Source: a virus. Taken from it: a DNA stretch of 37,343 nucleotides. The translations under genes and the position numbers were made by a program. Of the stretch, positions 1 through 6,346 are shown one piece after another. The notes beneath the pieces are model-generated. The model was not told where the DNA came from and did no database searches. It saw only the letters and a list, made by a program, of their open reading frames with translations. Each line of letters starts with the position of its first letter. Position 1 is the stretch's first letter. Where the stretch lies: IMG/VR virus record IMGVR_UViG_3300049846_001738, positions 1-37,343 of that record. One strand, written 5' to 3'.

Positions 1-264
1 AAGGTGGGCGTGGCTGAAGCGGCCGTCGAGGTAGACGAGGTTCACGCTTACGCCATCGGCTTTGAGTTGGACGGCGTAGGGGCCGGGGTTGCGGGCCAGC
101 CAGGCCTCGGGTTCGGGGTGGCAGTCGAGGCTGAGCAGCGGTGTGGGGATGGGAGGCAGGGCGTTGGGGGCGAGGCGTACCAGGCGGTCGAAGGCGGTGT
201 CGCTCATCAGCGGCACGCCTGCGCGGTAAGCGGCGTCGGCTAAGCGGATAAGGGGTGCAAGCAT
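1..264 (-). CDS. NAD+-dependent DNA ligase, compact, 3' end cut by window
   Basis: I translated the minus strand from an ATG at 264; 88 codons stay open to the window edge, so the C-terminal part is missing. An N-terminal stretch resembles LigA domain Ia (AAYRAG, then SDTAFDRLV, residues about 11-29). TPLLSLD at 41-47 matches the LigA PMLSL motif. Lys68-Ala-Asp70-Gly71 is the K-x-D-G adenylation motif, with Lys68 as the predicted nucleophile. In bacterial LigA the lysine lies near residue 115, so this is a shortened phage-type ligase. It would seal nicks during phage replication with the exonuclease, SSB and polymerase encoded nearby. The start sits in the CTTATG context common in this genome and no Shine-Dalgarno is visible. 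An ATP-dependent ligase is less likely because the SDTAFDRLV block is NAD-ligase-like. Confidence 0.66.
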   Translation of the reverse strand, partial: MLAPLIRLADAAYRAGVPLMSDTAFDRLVRLAPNALPPIPTPLLSLDCHPEPEAWLARNPGPYAVQLKADGVSVNLVYLDGRFSHAHL

Positions 265-403
265 AAGGGCTAAGGGGTGTAACACGGGTAAGCGTAGCAT
301 AGGCTGCTGGGGTAGGCGCTGGGTAGCGCGTAAGGGGTGTTGCAAGACTTAGCACTTGGCTGCTTAGCCGCAGGGCCGCAGCGGGGCGTGGCTGCGCGGC
401 CGC
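265..403 (-). promoter_or_regulatory. Ligase leader with two ACACCCCTTA copies
   Basis: This is 139 bases of non-coding sequence between the ligase start and the end of the upstream gene. The 10-mer ACACCCCTTA (minus strand) occurs at 271-280 and 331-340, exactly 60 bases apart, and again on the plus strand just before the sigma factor gene (11941-11950). A 9/10 copy lies inside the ligase codons at 249-258. The rest is rich in CTTAG pentamers. I found no convincing -35/-10 pair. An operator or promoter role is inference. Confidence 0.35.
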
Positions 404-1099
404 TTAGCTGCTTAGCGCCTTGCTTAGCTCCTCCCTTAGCAACTTAGGGAGGCGCTGTTGGGCTAGGCGCTGGCTTATGCCGTAGAAGTCGAAGGCGGTG
501 CGGACCGTTGGGGCCTTGTCGAGGAGGGCGAAGAGGAGGTAGGCGGTGCGGCCCCGGCGCTTGTAGATACCTGGGGGGAGAAGGCCGCCGCTTGAGCCGT
601 TCGGCAGCGCGAAGATGCTGGACTTGTCTCCCTGCAATGCCCTTAGGGTCGATTGATATTGGCTGGGCAGCATGTTGCCGTACTTATTGGTACGCACCTC
701 CCTACCACCGACGTAAGGAACAGGAAACTTATTCGTAACGCCAATCTTACTTAGGCCCTTTCCGAAGCGGGTGGTGTAGGCGGTATGGCTTGAGCTGCCA
801 GCATCTGTGGGATAGATGTAGGTGGCTGGAGCGGTGCCCTTGGAGCCATCGGGGTTAATGAAGAGGCGCAGGCTTAGCGCTCCAGGCTCTTCGGTAATGT
901 TGCGATCGTAACGAGGTGAGCTAAGCGTATAACTTACGGGGTTCTCGAATCTGCCGGCCATCTGCAGGCCTAAGTGTTGTTGGGCCTCAAAACCGAAGCG
1001 ATGCAAGACCCGCCTGCCGGCGTACTTGATCTGCGTGCCCTCCAAGACGTTTAGGCGGCCTAGGAGGCGCTCCACGTCGAACTCGATTGTGCGGGCCAT
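404..1099 (-). CDS. Putative minor tail / virion morphogenesis protein (gpZ-like)
   Basis: 231 residues from an ATG at 1099 with the context GGCTTATGGC. The N-terminus (FDVERLLGRL) is helical, and the C-terminal segment RLPKLLREELSKAL resembles the ends of phage minor tail protein Z / HK97 gp10-type neck proteins. The middle is Gly/Ser/Tyr-rich and looks like a beta-rich virion protein. There is no signal peptide, membrane segment or catalytic motif. It lies between ligase and exonuclease, far from the tail cluster at 16-36 kb, which is odd for a tail protein unless the head-neck module continues beyond the left edge. The assignment rests on composition and weak motif resemblance; an unrelated phage protein is possible. 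It ends with TAAG. Confidence 0.45.
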   Translation of the reverse strand: MARTIEFDVERLLGRLNVLEGTQIKYAGRRVLHRFGFEAQQHLGLQMAGRFENPVSYTLSSPRYDRNITEEPGALSLRLFINPDGSKGTAPATYIYPTDAGSSSHTAYTTRFGKGLSKIGVTNKFPVPYVGGREVRTNKYGNMLPSQYQSTLRALQGDKSSIFALPNGSSGGLLPPGIYKRRGRTAYLLFALLDKAPTVRTAFDFYGISQRLAQQRLPKLLREELSKALSS

Positions 1100-1177
1100 A
1101 AGCCGGTGAGCTGCAAGTTGTGCGTACTAAGAGGCTAAGCGGAGCGGGTGCTAAGTCCCTTGGCAGCGAAGGGGCGG

Positions 1178-1999
1178 CTAGGCCTCGCCGCTTAGCCGCT
1201 TGTGGAGGGCGTCGAAGTGAGCCTCGCAGCGTTCCAGGTAGCGGCACTCGGCGCCGCGCAGCTCCAGAGCGCTTAGTTCGCGGATGTTGGGCGGGCCGAC
1301 GCGGCGGGCTACGACAACAATGCCGCCCCGCGCTTGGAGGCCTGTCATGTGGCGCAGCCCGAGGCTGTAGGCGCCCAGTTGGTCCATGTAATCCTCTAAG
1401 AGTTCTTCGGAGCGTTTGTTGAACGATGTCTTCCAATCAACGACAAGCGGCCCCTTACCTCTTACGTCTAAGAGGGCGTCGCATGTACCTGCGTAGCCCG
1501 CCGGGTGGTGAACGCTGAACTCAATGGCGTGAATAGCAGTCACATTCTCACTAATCCACCCACTTAGGCTGCGCCAGTAGCCGGAGGCAGAGAGGCCGGG
1601 CTTCGGGGCGCTGGGCATCACCTGCTTGATGGCCCATTTGGTGAGGGGTGCTGGGGCGCGCTCCAGACCGTCGGGTTTGGCGTACCAGGAGTTGCGGCGC
1701 TTGGCGGTGGCTTCGGCCATGCGCTTAGCGGTGCGCAGGACGTACTCGGCGGAGTTGTGGGTAAGGGTGCCACGGGTGGCGGCGGTGTCGCGCTCGACGG
1801 CAGCGAGTTCTTCACCTAGGCGGGCGGCCCAGGCTTCTAGGGCTGCTTTGCTGTTGCTTGTCTCCTTAAGGATGCGGGTGACGCTATAATATACATTTCC
1901 ACTGGAATCTCTGTATATACGCCCTGCTGGATCTGATACATCATCACGCTCTAGACGCTCTGCACCAAGAGTAAGCAGCGTATTTTGAGGAATAGCCAT
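1178..1999 (-). CDS. PD-(D/E)XK exonuclease (Cas4/RecB-like)
   Basis: 273 residues. The motifs follow the order of phage RecB/Cas4-like nucleases: RGTLTHNSAE (about 76-85, His and Glu of motif I), GYAGTCDALLD (about 168-178, the metal-binding Asp), VVDWKTS (about 186-192, the D-x-K core) and the QLGAY element (about 207-211) typical of RecB-family QxxxY. It probably resects DNA ends for recombination-dependent replication or degrades host DNA, and would act with the SSB upstream. An in-frame TTG sits directly before the ATG at 1999; I chose the ATG. No iron-sulphur cysteine cluster like that of true Cas4 is seen. The gene begins in an A+T-richer stretch next to the HNH gene. The C-terminus of about 60 residues is unrecognised. 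Confidence 0.78.
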   Translation of the reverse strand: MAIPQNTLLTLGAERLERDDVSDPAGRIYRDSSGNVYYSVTRILKETSNSKAALEAWAARLGEELAAVERDTAATRGTLTHNSAEYVLRTAKRMAEATAKRRNSWYAKPDGLERAPAPLTKWAIKQVMPSAPKPGLSASGYWRSLSGWISENVTAIHAIEFSVHHPAGYAGTCDALLDVRGKGPLVVDWKTSFNKRSEELLEDYMDQLGAYSLGLRHMTGLQARGGIVVVARRVGPPNIRELSALELRGAECRYLERCEAHFDALHKRLSGEA

Positions 2000-2044
2000 C
2001 AAAAAAGTGAAACTGTGTTTAAAGTCTACTACAGGAAAAAAGAA

Positions 2045-2554
2045 TCAGTCCGCGAGTTCCCCAAAATACCGATTAGCTGCTTGCTTGTATGCTATATAAG
2101 CAAGTTCCTTATTATTAAAGCATCCAAGATGTATTAGCACTCCGTCAACTCGTATGCGTGCTTGATACGAAGATTGTGTACGAGGAAGTTTGCGCACACC
2201 CTTGAATCCAGAAGTATTATTTTTGTATAAAGACGTGTTCCTAGCCTGTAAACGCGCTGGAACAAGCCTAAGATTAAATGGTGTATTATTCGATCTATTA
2301 CGATCTATATGGTCAACCTCTAGTGAACCAGGGCTGCTTCCATATATCCAACACCAGACAAGGCGGTGTGCATAATAGCTTTTACCTTTAAAAACACCGC
2401 ATACGTATCCTTTGGAAGATCTACGTCCAAAGTAGCCTAGTTTTGTAGTAGACCCTGCTATAGATTTACGGATTAGACGTCCAGTCCATAGCTCAAGATC
2501 AAAGTGCTCCCAGAGGTCGGTAGGAGTAGGCAGCGTCTTGTATGATTTAGCCAT
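2045..2554 (-). CDS. HNH endonuclease with C-terminal AP2 domain (homing type)
   Basis: 169 residues from an ATG at 2554. An HNH_3-type core is visible: AHRLVW at 62-67, EVDHIDRNRSNN at 79-90 and NLRLVPARLQARN at 94-106, with His63, Asp81-His82 and Asn94 as likely active-site residues. Residues about 115-167 (SGFKGVRK, then IHLGCFNNKELAYIAY and FGELA) form an AP2/ERF-like DNA-binding domain, the usual partner in free-standing phage homing endonucleases. Base composition is clearly more A+T-rich than that of the flanking genes. The gene lies just past an intrinsic terminator and immediately before the exonuclease gene, which fits insertion of a mobile HNH gene. The cleavage target is unknown. 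Confidence 0.85.
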   Translation of the reverse strand: MAKSYKTLPTPTDLWEHFDLELWTGRLIRKSIAGSTTKLGYFGRRSSKGYVCGVFKGKSYYAHRLVWCWIYGSSPGSLEVDHIDRNRSNNTPFNLRLVPARLQARNTSLYKNNTSGFKGVRKLPRTQSSYQARIRVDGVLIHLGCFNNKELAYIAYKQAANRYFGELAD

Positions 2555-2717
2555 CAGCCGGTGTTTCGGTTGGTCATGGAGCAGGGTGTTGGCGCACCGC
2601 TGCTCTTAAATAATAGCAAACCCCCAAGCCACTTAGTTGCGTGTTGGCGGATTCAGGCGACGCAGTAGGCACAGGCTAAGTGGGTGATGTAAGGCATTGT
2701 ACGGCGTAACTTATGCA

Positions 2718-2746
2718 ATAAAAAGAGGCAGGTTAGCGCCTGCCTC
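2718..2746 (-). terminator. Rho-independent terminator after the SSB gene
   Basis: A perfect 8-bp stem GAGGCAGG/CCTGCCTC with a 6-base loop spans 2725-2746. Read on the minus strand it is followed by TTTTTATT. It lies about 37 bases past the SSB stop codon and ahead of the HNH gene, so it would end the SSB transcript. Confidence 0.88.
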
Positions 2747-2783
2747 ACCATTGATAACCAGCTACAGCTTACTGCGGCGCAAC

Positions 2784-3362
2784 TTATTCGGCGGGTTTGA
2801 AGGGGTCGCCGTTTTCCAGCAGGCGGCTGATGTCGAAGCCGGCGGAGCGGGTGTCTTCCCAGGCGGCGGCGATCTCCTTGTCGGCGCCCTTTTTGCGGGG
2901 GACGGGGGTGAGTTTGTACTCGGTGTTGAGGCCGCTGCCTTCCTTGCCAAGCTGGAAGTCGATGGCGGTGATGTCGGAATAGTCCTCCATCTGACTTACC
3001 GCGTCGAGTTCGCGGATCAGGGACTTCTGGCTGAGCTGGAGGACTTCGACGCGGGCGGTCTCGAAGTTGTAGACGGGCAGGGCGAGGGCAAACTTCATGG
3101 GTTCGACGCCGGTGCCTTCGCGGTTCATGCGGCGGGTGTAGTCGCCGAGAGCGAGTGCGATGTCGTCGGGGCTGGGCTCAGAGTCGAAGCGGAAGGGCTT
3201 GGCTTTGCCGTCCGTGCCCTCGGCCCACAGCTCGTAGAACTCCAGCGGCTCGTCGCTGAGGAGGCAGAAGCGGACAGAGGAACCGGCAGCGACTTTGCTG
3301 GGGTTGAGGTAAGCGCCACCGCCGGCGACGGCGGCTTGGGCGTTCTTGGAAAGGAGTCCCAT
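2784..3362 (-). CDS. Phage single-stranded DNA-binding protein
   Basis: 192 residues from an ATG at 3362 (CCCTTATGGG). It resembles the gp32-like/short SSBs of siphophages: an N-terminal basic/Gly stretch, VRFCLLSDEPLEFYELW (about 30-46), a block VYNFETARVEVLQLSQKSL (about 106-124) that matches the usual VYN-x-E-x(3)-V-x(2)-x-x-I-Q-KS pattern, a GSGLNTEYKLTPVP strand near 150, and an acidic C-terminal tail ending in DPFKPAE. Acidic tails of SSBs normally recruit partner enzymes. It is the first gene of the leftward block, divergent from the primase-helicase, and is closed by its own strong terminator, suggesting high, separate expression. It ends in TAAG. Confidence 0.66.
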   Translation of the reverse strand: MGLLSKNAQAAVAGGGAYLNPSKVAAGSSVRFCLLSDEPLEFYELWAEGTDGKAKPFRFDSEPSPDDIALALGDYTRRMNREGTGVEPMKFALALPVYNFETARVEVLQLSQKSLIRELDAVSQMEDYSDITAIDFQLGKEGSGLNTEYKLTPVPRKKGADKEIAAAWEDTRSAGFDISRLLENGDPFKPAE

Positions 3363-3569
3363 AAGGGGGTGGTAGGCGGTTTTGAGGTGGGTGCAGGAGG
3401 CGGTGCCCGTGGGGGCGGTGCCGGTTGCCTAAGCAGTGTAGCACCCGGAGCGGCTTACGGCCTAGTACACCGTTGCGTGTGCAGGGCCTAGGGCTTACCA
3501 TGTGAAAACGCCCCTCGCAGCAGGGCTGGCGAAGGGCGCACGTCTTCTTTACACACCGGATTTTAGCAC
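3363..3569. promoter_or_regulatory. Divergent control region between SSB and primase-helicase
   Basis: 207 bases with no gene. Both early transcription blocks start here, so promoters for each direction are expected, but I see no TTGACA/TATAAT pair with normal spacing. The minus-strand sequence just upstream of the SSB contains TGCTACACT, which could be an extended -10 element without a clear -35. The plus-side half carries a strong hairpin (listed separately). Neither flanking gene has a clear Shine-Dalgarno sequence. Confidence 0.4.
3505..3538 (-). other. Hairpin in the primase-helicase leader
   Basis: Inverted repeat 3509-3518 / 3529-3538 pairs 9 of 10 bases around a 10-base loop. On the minus strand it is followed by TTTT, so it could stop leftward transcription. 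On the plus strand it would sit 31 bases upstream of the primase ATG and could affect mRNA stability or act as an operator. The role is undetermined. Confidence 0.42.
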
Positions 3570-6101
3570 ATGGATACGCACCAGGCGCTGATCGAGTTTG
3601 TTCGATCGCTGCCGATCGGCCCTGCCTACGCGCCGATCTACGCCAAGGGCCAGACGTTTGGGAAGCACCAGTCGGTGAGCACCGGCAAGGCCCCTCACGA
3701 GGATTCGCACCACCGGCGGTTCAACCCGGAGGACGTGGCGTTGCTGCTGGAGAAGCGCCCTGAGGTGTTCCCGGCGGTCGGTCTGTTCACCGGCATCCGC
3801 AGCGATGGGATCGTGATCTTGGATGTCGATGCCAACCTCAGCACGCTGTTGCAGAAGTGGGGCGACTCGGTAAGCGCGGCGCCGCAGATTCGCAGCACTA
3901 AGAAGAATGCGGCGAAGTTTGTGTTTCGCGTGCCAGCGGACCAGCGCAGTCTTGTGCGTGGCATGACGCTTAGCCAGGGGCAGTGCGGTTACGAAATCTT
4001 GTGGGGTATGCAGGGCGTAATTGCTGGCGCGTATCCGGGATCGAGTGACGGCAAAGCCAAGCCGGGCGCCTATCAGCTGGTTTCGGGGGACTTCAATGCG
4101 ATTCCCGATGCGCCCGAGTGGTTGCTGGCGGAGATGCGGGCCAGGAAACAGGCCGAGGTGCCGATCCAGCAGGGGCTGGTTAAGAACAGGAGGGGCCTGG
4201 ACTTTTCGGGGAGGACGCAGGACGAGGTAGCGGAGATCGTCCATGACTGCCTACAGGTGCTGCCTCACTTGGGCAGGGGCAGCGAGGACCAGTGGTGGGC
4301 AGTGGGGGCGATGGTGGCCGAGGCCCTGCCGACTGAGTTGGGCTTGGCGCTGTGGGCGGCTTGGAGTGAGCAGGATCCGGCGTTCCAGGACGACTGGGTT
4401 AAGGGGAATCCGTGCGAGGAGAAGTGGCCGCGCCTTGTGGAGCGGGTGGGGAAGCCGGGGAACCTGGGCCTGGGCAGCTTGGTCAAGCTGGCGGACGATT
4501 ACGACCCCGAGAGGTTGCGATTTCAGGACTCAAGCAGGCGCACGCTTGAGGAGGTCGAGGCAACGCAGGCGCAGCAGTACCGCCATGTCGTACTCGACTT
4601 TGCGGAGGTGATTCGCCGCGCTAAGGAGGTGTTGCATATTGATAATCCGGCGGAGCTGAATTACAAGATGCACGCCCTGGCGGTGGAGGCGGGGTATCGG
4701 GATAAGGAGGCGTTGGAGCGTCTGCTTGTAGACCAGATTCAGTACGAGGGGCAGACAGATACCATGTCCATCGCCCAACTTATGGAGCAGGAATTTGAGC
4801 GCAAGTATGTGATACCGGACCTGCTGCCGAGCCCTTCCGTTGTACTAATTTATGGGGCCGGTGGCGATGGTAAGTCGATGTCGGCGTGGACGTTGGCGAA
4901 GCACGTAGCCATGGGGCTGCCGTTCGTCATTCGCGGGAAGCACGTACCAGTCCAGCAGGGGCCTGTGCTGCTGCTCAACGGTGACCAGCCGCTGGTGCAA
5001 CTCCAGGAGCAGCTCCAGGAGGTTGAGATGCCCGCTTACGCCCCGGTGACGATTCGCACCGACTGGTCGCTCCAGCGCTACGCCCAGTTCATAAGCCTTG
5101 TGCAGGAGATAAAGCCAAGTCTAATTGTGATTGATTCGCTTATTGGTTGCAGTGGGGGTAAGGCGTTCGATGAGAATAAGAGTGACTTTGCGACGCCGCT
5201 GTACTGGCTTACGCGTAATAACGGCGTACTTTTTCCAGCAACAACCATCCTAATTATTCATCACGCGAATAAGCAGGGCGGTTTTAGGGGGACTTCGGCA
5301 ATTAGGGATGCGGTGGACGAGGTGTGGGCGCTGAAACGGCCCTCAGAGCGCCAGCAAGAGGCCGTGGGGGTCAATGCGCGCCTCATAGCCATCGAGAAGT
5401 CGCGGAGCGGTCGTGGGGGCACAGGGCTGCTCCTGAAGCTGGAGGACGACCTGACCTTCACCCTCAGCGACTACGTGCCGGAGGTCGATCCAGCGGAGAC
5501 GGGTCCCAGTGCCATCACAGACCGGGTGCTGGCGCGGCTGCGCGTGGTCTACCCGGAAGCGCGTACCAGGGCAGAGCTGAACGCTGATCCGATCGTCGGC
5601 GGCAGGGTCACCGCGATCAGGAAGGCGCTCCAGCGGCTGGAGAAGCGCGGTCTCATCTGTGTCGCGGATAGGTCTAATGGTGAGACGGGGGGTAAGGCGC
5701 TCCACCACTACCGGGCGGTTCTTAGCTCTTCGCGCGTAGAAGTCTGTAGAGAGAGTCCCATTGCCCAAAACCCTTGTGCTGGAACGGAATCTGCAATGGG
5801 ACAGGGGGGTGTAAATGAGGGGGTGTGTCCCATAGCAAGTGAGGAGTTTTCCACAGATAAGGGGGCAGTTGCGGAAAACGTGGGCGAGGTTGTGGAAAAC
5901 GTGGGTGGCGCTGGTACGACAGATGGGACACCGCCGGAAAACGAAGAAGGCTGTCCCATTGCAAAACCGTTGCAGCGCAAGCGAAGTGCTCGAAATGGGA
6001 CAAGTACGGAACCTATACGCGCGAGGCCCGTTGAGTTGGTGGAACGGACTGTCGAGGAGCTGGAGCGGCTGCGGCGCGATGCCGAGGAGCTGTGGAAGTG
6101 A
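3570..6101 (+). CDS. Bifunctional primase-polymerase / replicative helicase
   Basis: 843 residues. Residues about 15-190 look like an archaeo-eukaryotic (Prim-Pol) primase, with catalytic Asp85-Val-Asp87 in VILDVDANL and a basic strand KKNAAKFVFR (111-120). QWWAVGAMVAEAL (241-253) marks a PriCT-type linker. The C-terminal half is a RecA/RepA-like helicase: Walker A GAGGDGKS at 429-436, Walker B PSLIVIDSL at about 516-524 and a sensor ILIIHHANK near 560. A winged-helix-like stretch follows (about 650-700). Residues about 715-800 are low-complexity, and their DNA carries repeats (see candidate origin). The protein would unwind DNA and lay down primers at the phage fork. The start is the ATG at 3570. 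It overlaps the next gene by four bases (GTGA). Confidence 0.85.
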   Translation: MDTHQALIEFVRSLPIGPAYAPIYAKGQTFGKHQSVSTGKAPHEDSHHRRFNPEDVALLLEKRPEVFPAVGLFTGIRSDGIVILDVDANLSTLLQKWGDSVSAAPQIRSTKKNAAKFVFRVPADQRSLVRGMTLSQGQCGYEILWGMQGVIAGAYPGSSDGKAKPGAYQLVSGDFNAIPDAPEWLLAEMRARKQAEVPIQQGLVKNRRGLDFSGRTQDEVAEIVHDCLQVLPHLGRGSEDQWWAVGAMVAEALPTELGLALWAAWSEQDPAFQDDWVKGNPCEEKWPRLVERVGKPGNLGLGSLVKLADDYDPERLRFQDSSRRTLEEVEATQAQQYRHVVLDFAEVIRRAKEVLHIDNPAELNYKMHALAVEAGYRDKEALERLLVDQIQYEGQTDTMSIAQLMEQEFERKYVIPDLLPSPSVVLIYGAGGDGKSMSAWTLAKHVAMGLPFVIRGKHVPVQQGPVLLLNGDQPLVQLQEQLQEVEMPAYAPVTIRTDWSLQRYAQFISLVQEIKPSLIVIDSLIGCSGGKAFDENKSDFATPLYWLTRNNGVLFPATTILIIHHANKQGGFRGTSAIRDAVDEVWALKRPSERQQEAVGVNARLIAIEKSRSGRGGTGLLLKLEDDLTFTLSDYVPEVDPAETGPSAITDRVLARLRVVYPEARTRAELNADPIVGGRVTAIRKALQRLEKRGLICVADRSNGETGGKALHHYRAVLSSSRVEVCRESPIAQNPCAGTESAMGQGGVNEGVCPIASEEFSTDKGAVAENVGEVVENVGGAGTTDGTPPENEEGCPIAKPLQRKRSARNGTSTEPIRARPVELVERTVEELERLRRDAEELWK
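5755..6002. repeat. Candidate replication origin: inverted iterons plus DnaA-like boxes
   Basis: Inside the 3' part of the primase-helicase gene, the core GTCCCAT (reverse ATGGGAC) occurs six times in strictly alternating orientation: forward at 5755-5761, 5827-5833 and 5953-5959, and reverse at 5795-5802, 5923-5930 and 5995-6002. Most copies share the longer form TGTCCCATTGC. Between them lie TTTTCCACA at 5847-5855, its perfect complement TGTGGAAAA at 5891-5899, and a one-mismatch copy TGCGGAAAA at 5870-5878. The repeats fall in more than one codon phase, so protein repetition does not explain them. Iterons plus DnaA boxes inside a replication gene are a classic origin layout; the origin role itself is inference. 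Confidence 0.6.
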
Positions 6102-6322
6102 GCACCGAGGCGAGACGCATGGGACGCAACGTGAGCAAGGCGTTGCGCAGGGCGCAGCAGGACGAGGAGCGCCTGGAGCGGTTCTTACAGCAGCTGCTCA
6201 CCTGGATGCCGGAGCCGCCGATCAGGTGGCGGGAGAACGCAAAGCCGCCCGGCTCCGCGCCGCGCACCAGCGGCAGACCCACGGGCAGTGACGGCAGGCC
6301 CACGGGCAGCAGCGGCACTTAA
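6098..6322 (+). CDS. Small basic protein, unknown
   Basis: 74 residues if translation starts at the GTG at 6098, which overlaps the primase-helicase stop as GTGA and suggests translational coupling; an in-frame GTG at 6092 and an ATG at 6120 are alternatives. Residues 1-40 form a charged amphipathic helix (SKALRRAQQDEERLERFLQQLL). The tail is Pro/Gly/Ser-rich with a repeated GRPTGS unit. No known family is recognised. Its place between primase-helicase and DNA polymerase suggests an accessory replication role, but nothing in the sequence proves this. Confidence 0.55.
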   Translation: MSTEARRMGRNVSKALRRAQQDEERLERFLQQLLTWMPEPPIRWRENAKPPGSAPRTSGRPTGSDGRPTGSSGT

Positions 6323-6346
6323 CGTGTCGGTGTGCTAGGGTAAGAG

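Noticed and set aside
987-1436. 149-residue Arg/Pro-rich minus frame
   Set aside because: It overlaps two better genes in another frame and shows composition typical of G+C-rich shadow frames.
1890-1905. TATAATATAC as a -10 promoter box
   Set aside because: It lies inside the exonuclease coding sequence with no -35 partner and is likely just the A+T-rich start of that gene.
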